Shown here: one piece after another, positions 4,594 to 5,351 of the stretch
Layout of the letters: each line of letters opens with the position of its first letter
Numbering within the stretch: the stretch's first letter is position 1
Assembly: GCA_045629205.1 (NCBI GenBank)
Contig: JAZQQT010000048.1
Span: 1-5,351 of the forward strand
DNA from: JAZQLP01 sp045629205
Lineage (GTDB): Bacteria; Bacillota; Clostridia; Oscillospirales; UBA644
DNA length: 5,351 nt
Reading direction: 5' to 3'
Program-made: the position numbers and the translations under genes
The notes under the pieces: generated by a model
Database searches by the model: none
Told to the model about the DNA's origin: nothing
The model's input: the letters and a program-made list of their open reading frames with translations, nothing else

Positions 4594-5351
4594 ATGGAAG
4601 CAAAAATCAAAAAAGCAAAATACATCTCTCTTTCAAACGCGGTCGAGCCCGAGAAAACAGATTATATCGAACGACTCAGCGGTATTCTCGCCGAATGCGG
4701 AACAGAAGCGACGCCCGGCAATAATCTGTATATCGTCAGAGAAAGTGAATCGGGGTATGCAAAAGAAAGAGCAGCCGAACTCAACCGTCTTTTTGCAGAC
4801 GAATCTCTTGATGCAATTTTCGACCTGTCGGGCGGAGATATTGCAAACGAAGTGCTTACTTATCTTGACTACGATATGATAGCAAAGCAGAAAAAACGTT
4901 TCTGGGGTTTCAGCGATCTGACTACGGTTATCAGCGCCATATATACAAAAACAGGAAAATCATCCATGCTTTATCAGGTCGGAATGACAGAATACGGCAC
5001 CGACGAACAGCCAGACAACTATAAATCCTATAACCTCGGAGACGGAAAACAGCTCCTCGAATATCCATATAAATTCGTCCGCGGCAACAAAATGGAAGGA
5101 ATAATGGTGGGCGGCAATATCAGATGTCTGCTCAAACTTGCCGGAACCGAATACTTCCCGGACGTCACAAATAAACTTTTGATTCTCGAATCCAGCGGCG
5201 GCAGCGTCCCCAAAGTTATAGCTTATATCAATCAGTTGTGTCAGATGGGCGTTTTCAATAAAATCGCAGGTCTTGTCGTAGGTAATTTTTTCTGCACAGA
5301 CGATGATCTTACCCGTCACCCCACTTCCGCAGAACTGTTTTTACGTTATAT
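4594..5351 (+). CDS. S66 serine peptidase (LD-carboxypeptidase/MccF-like), 3' end cut by window edge
   Basis: S66 enzymes are cytoplasmic serine carboxypeptidases. LdcA members trim D-Ala from murein tetrapeptides during cell-wall recycling, and MccF members cleave microcin C-type toxins. The 252 codons seen (full members are about 300-350 residues) show the family landmarks. DAIFDLSGGDIANEVLTYLDYD (73-94) corresponds to the usual segment before the nucleophile. FWGFSDLT (103-110) carries the nucleophile Ser107 in the G-x-S-D elbow. MVGGNIRCLLKLAGTEYFPD (171-190) leads to LLILESSG (195-202), where Glu199 fits the second triad residue. The catalytic His near the C-terminus lies beyond the edge. 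The N-terminus is short and lacks the common G-D-x-I-x-I-V-x-P-S/A beginning. GGAGG (4584-4588) lies five bases before this ATG, which fixes the start. LD-carboxypeptidase or peptide-antibiotic immunity cannot be separated from this fragment. Confidence 0.9.
   Translation, partial: MEAKIKKAKYISLSNAVEPEKTDYIERLSGILAECGTEATPGNNLYIVRESESGYAKERAAELNRLFADESLDAIFDLSGGDIANEVLTYLDYDMIAKQKKRFWGFSDLTTVISAIYTKTGKSSMLYQVGMTEYGTDEQPDNYKSYNLGDGKQLLEYPYKFVRGNKMEGIMVGGNIRCLLKLAGTEYFPDVTNKLLILESSGGSVPKVIAYINQLCQMGVFNKIAGLVVGNFFCTDDDLTRHPTSAELFLRY

Noticed and set aside
1..5351. CRISPR array, tRNA or rRNA genes, insertion sequence, toxin-antitoxin or phage-defence system
   Set aside because: No regularly spaced repeats, cloverleaf, transposase, terminal inverted repeats with target duplication, or paired toxin/antitoxin genes were seen on either strand.

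Overview
The window reads as chromosomal DNA of a low-to-moderate GC Firmicute, most likely a Clostridia-class (gut Oscillospiraceae/Lachnospiraceae-like) bacterium. The evidence is strong AGGAG/GGAGG ribosome binding sites, A-rich codons, promoters close to the sigma-A consensus with 17-bp spacers, compact intrinsic terminators, and genes for RNase Y and a PC4/YdbC protein. No genus can be named from the sequence alone.

Layout. The left half is transcribed leftwards. Bases 1-1097 hold most of rny (RNase Y), cut by the window edge just after its catalytic HD motif. Before it lies a gene-free stretch of about 380 bases. This carries a perfect-consensus promoter (1378-1406), a roughly 230-nt segment that can fold into many hairpins (1144-1370), and a hairpin that buries the rny Shine-Dalgarno sequence (1107-1142). 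Further upstream, 1478-2479 encodes a membrane-anchored SPFH/band-7 (stomatin-like) protein with its own promoter and a textbook terminator. The right half is transcribed rightwards: an XRE-family regulator with a long helical C-terminal region (2784-3953), a cluster of hairpins (3975-4093), a 74-residue PC4/YdbC-type single-stranded nucleic acid-binding protein (4242-4466), and the 5' part of an S66 LD-carboxypeptidase/MccF-like serine peptidase (4594 to the right edge).

Each gene appears to be its own transcription unit: a recognisable promoter lies before each one, and a terminator or terminator-like hairpin follows each gene whose end is visible. There is no clear operon and no sign of a multi-gene defence or biosynthetic system. 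The most unusual element is the rny leader. Its length, dense secondary structure, sequestered ribosome binding site and a possible competing pairing suggest cis-acting RNA control of an RNase gene. Small dyads overlap or adjoin three promoters and could be operators, including one for autoregulation by the XRE protein.
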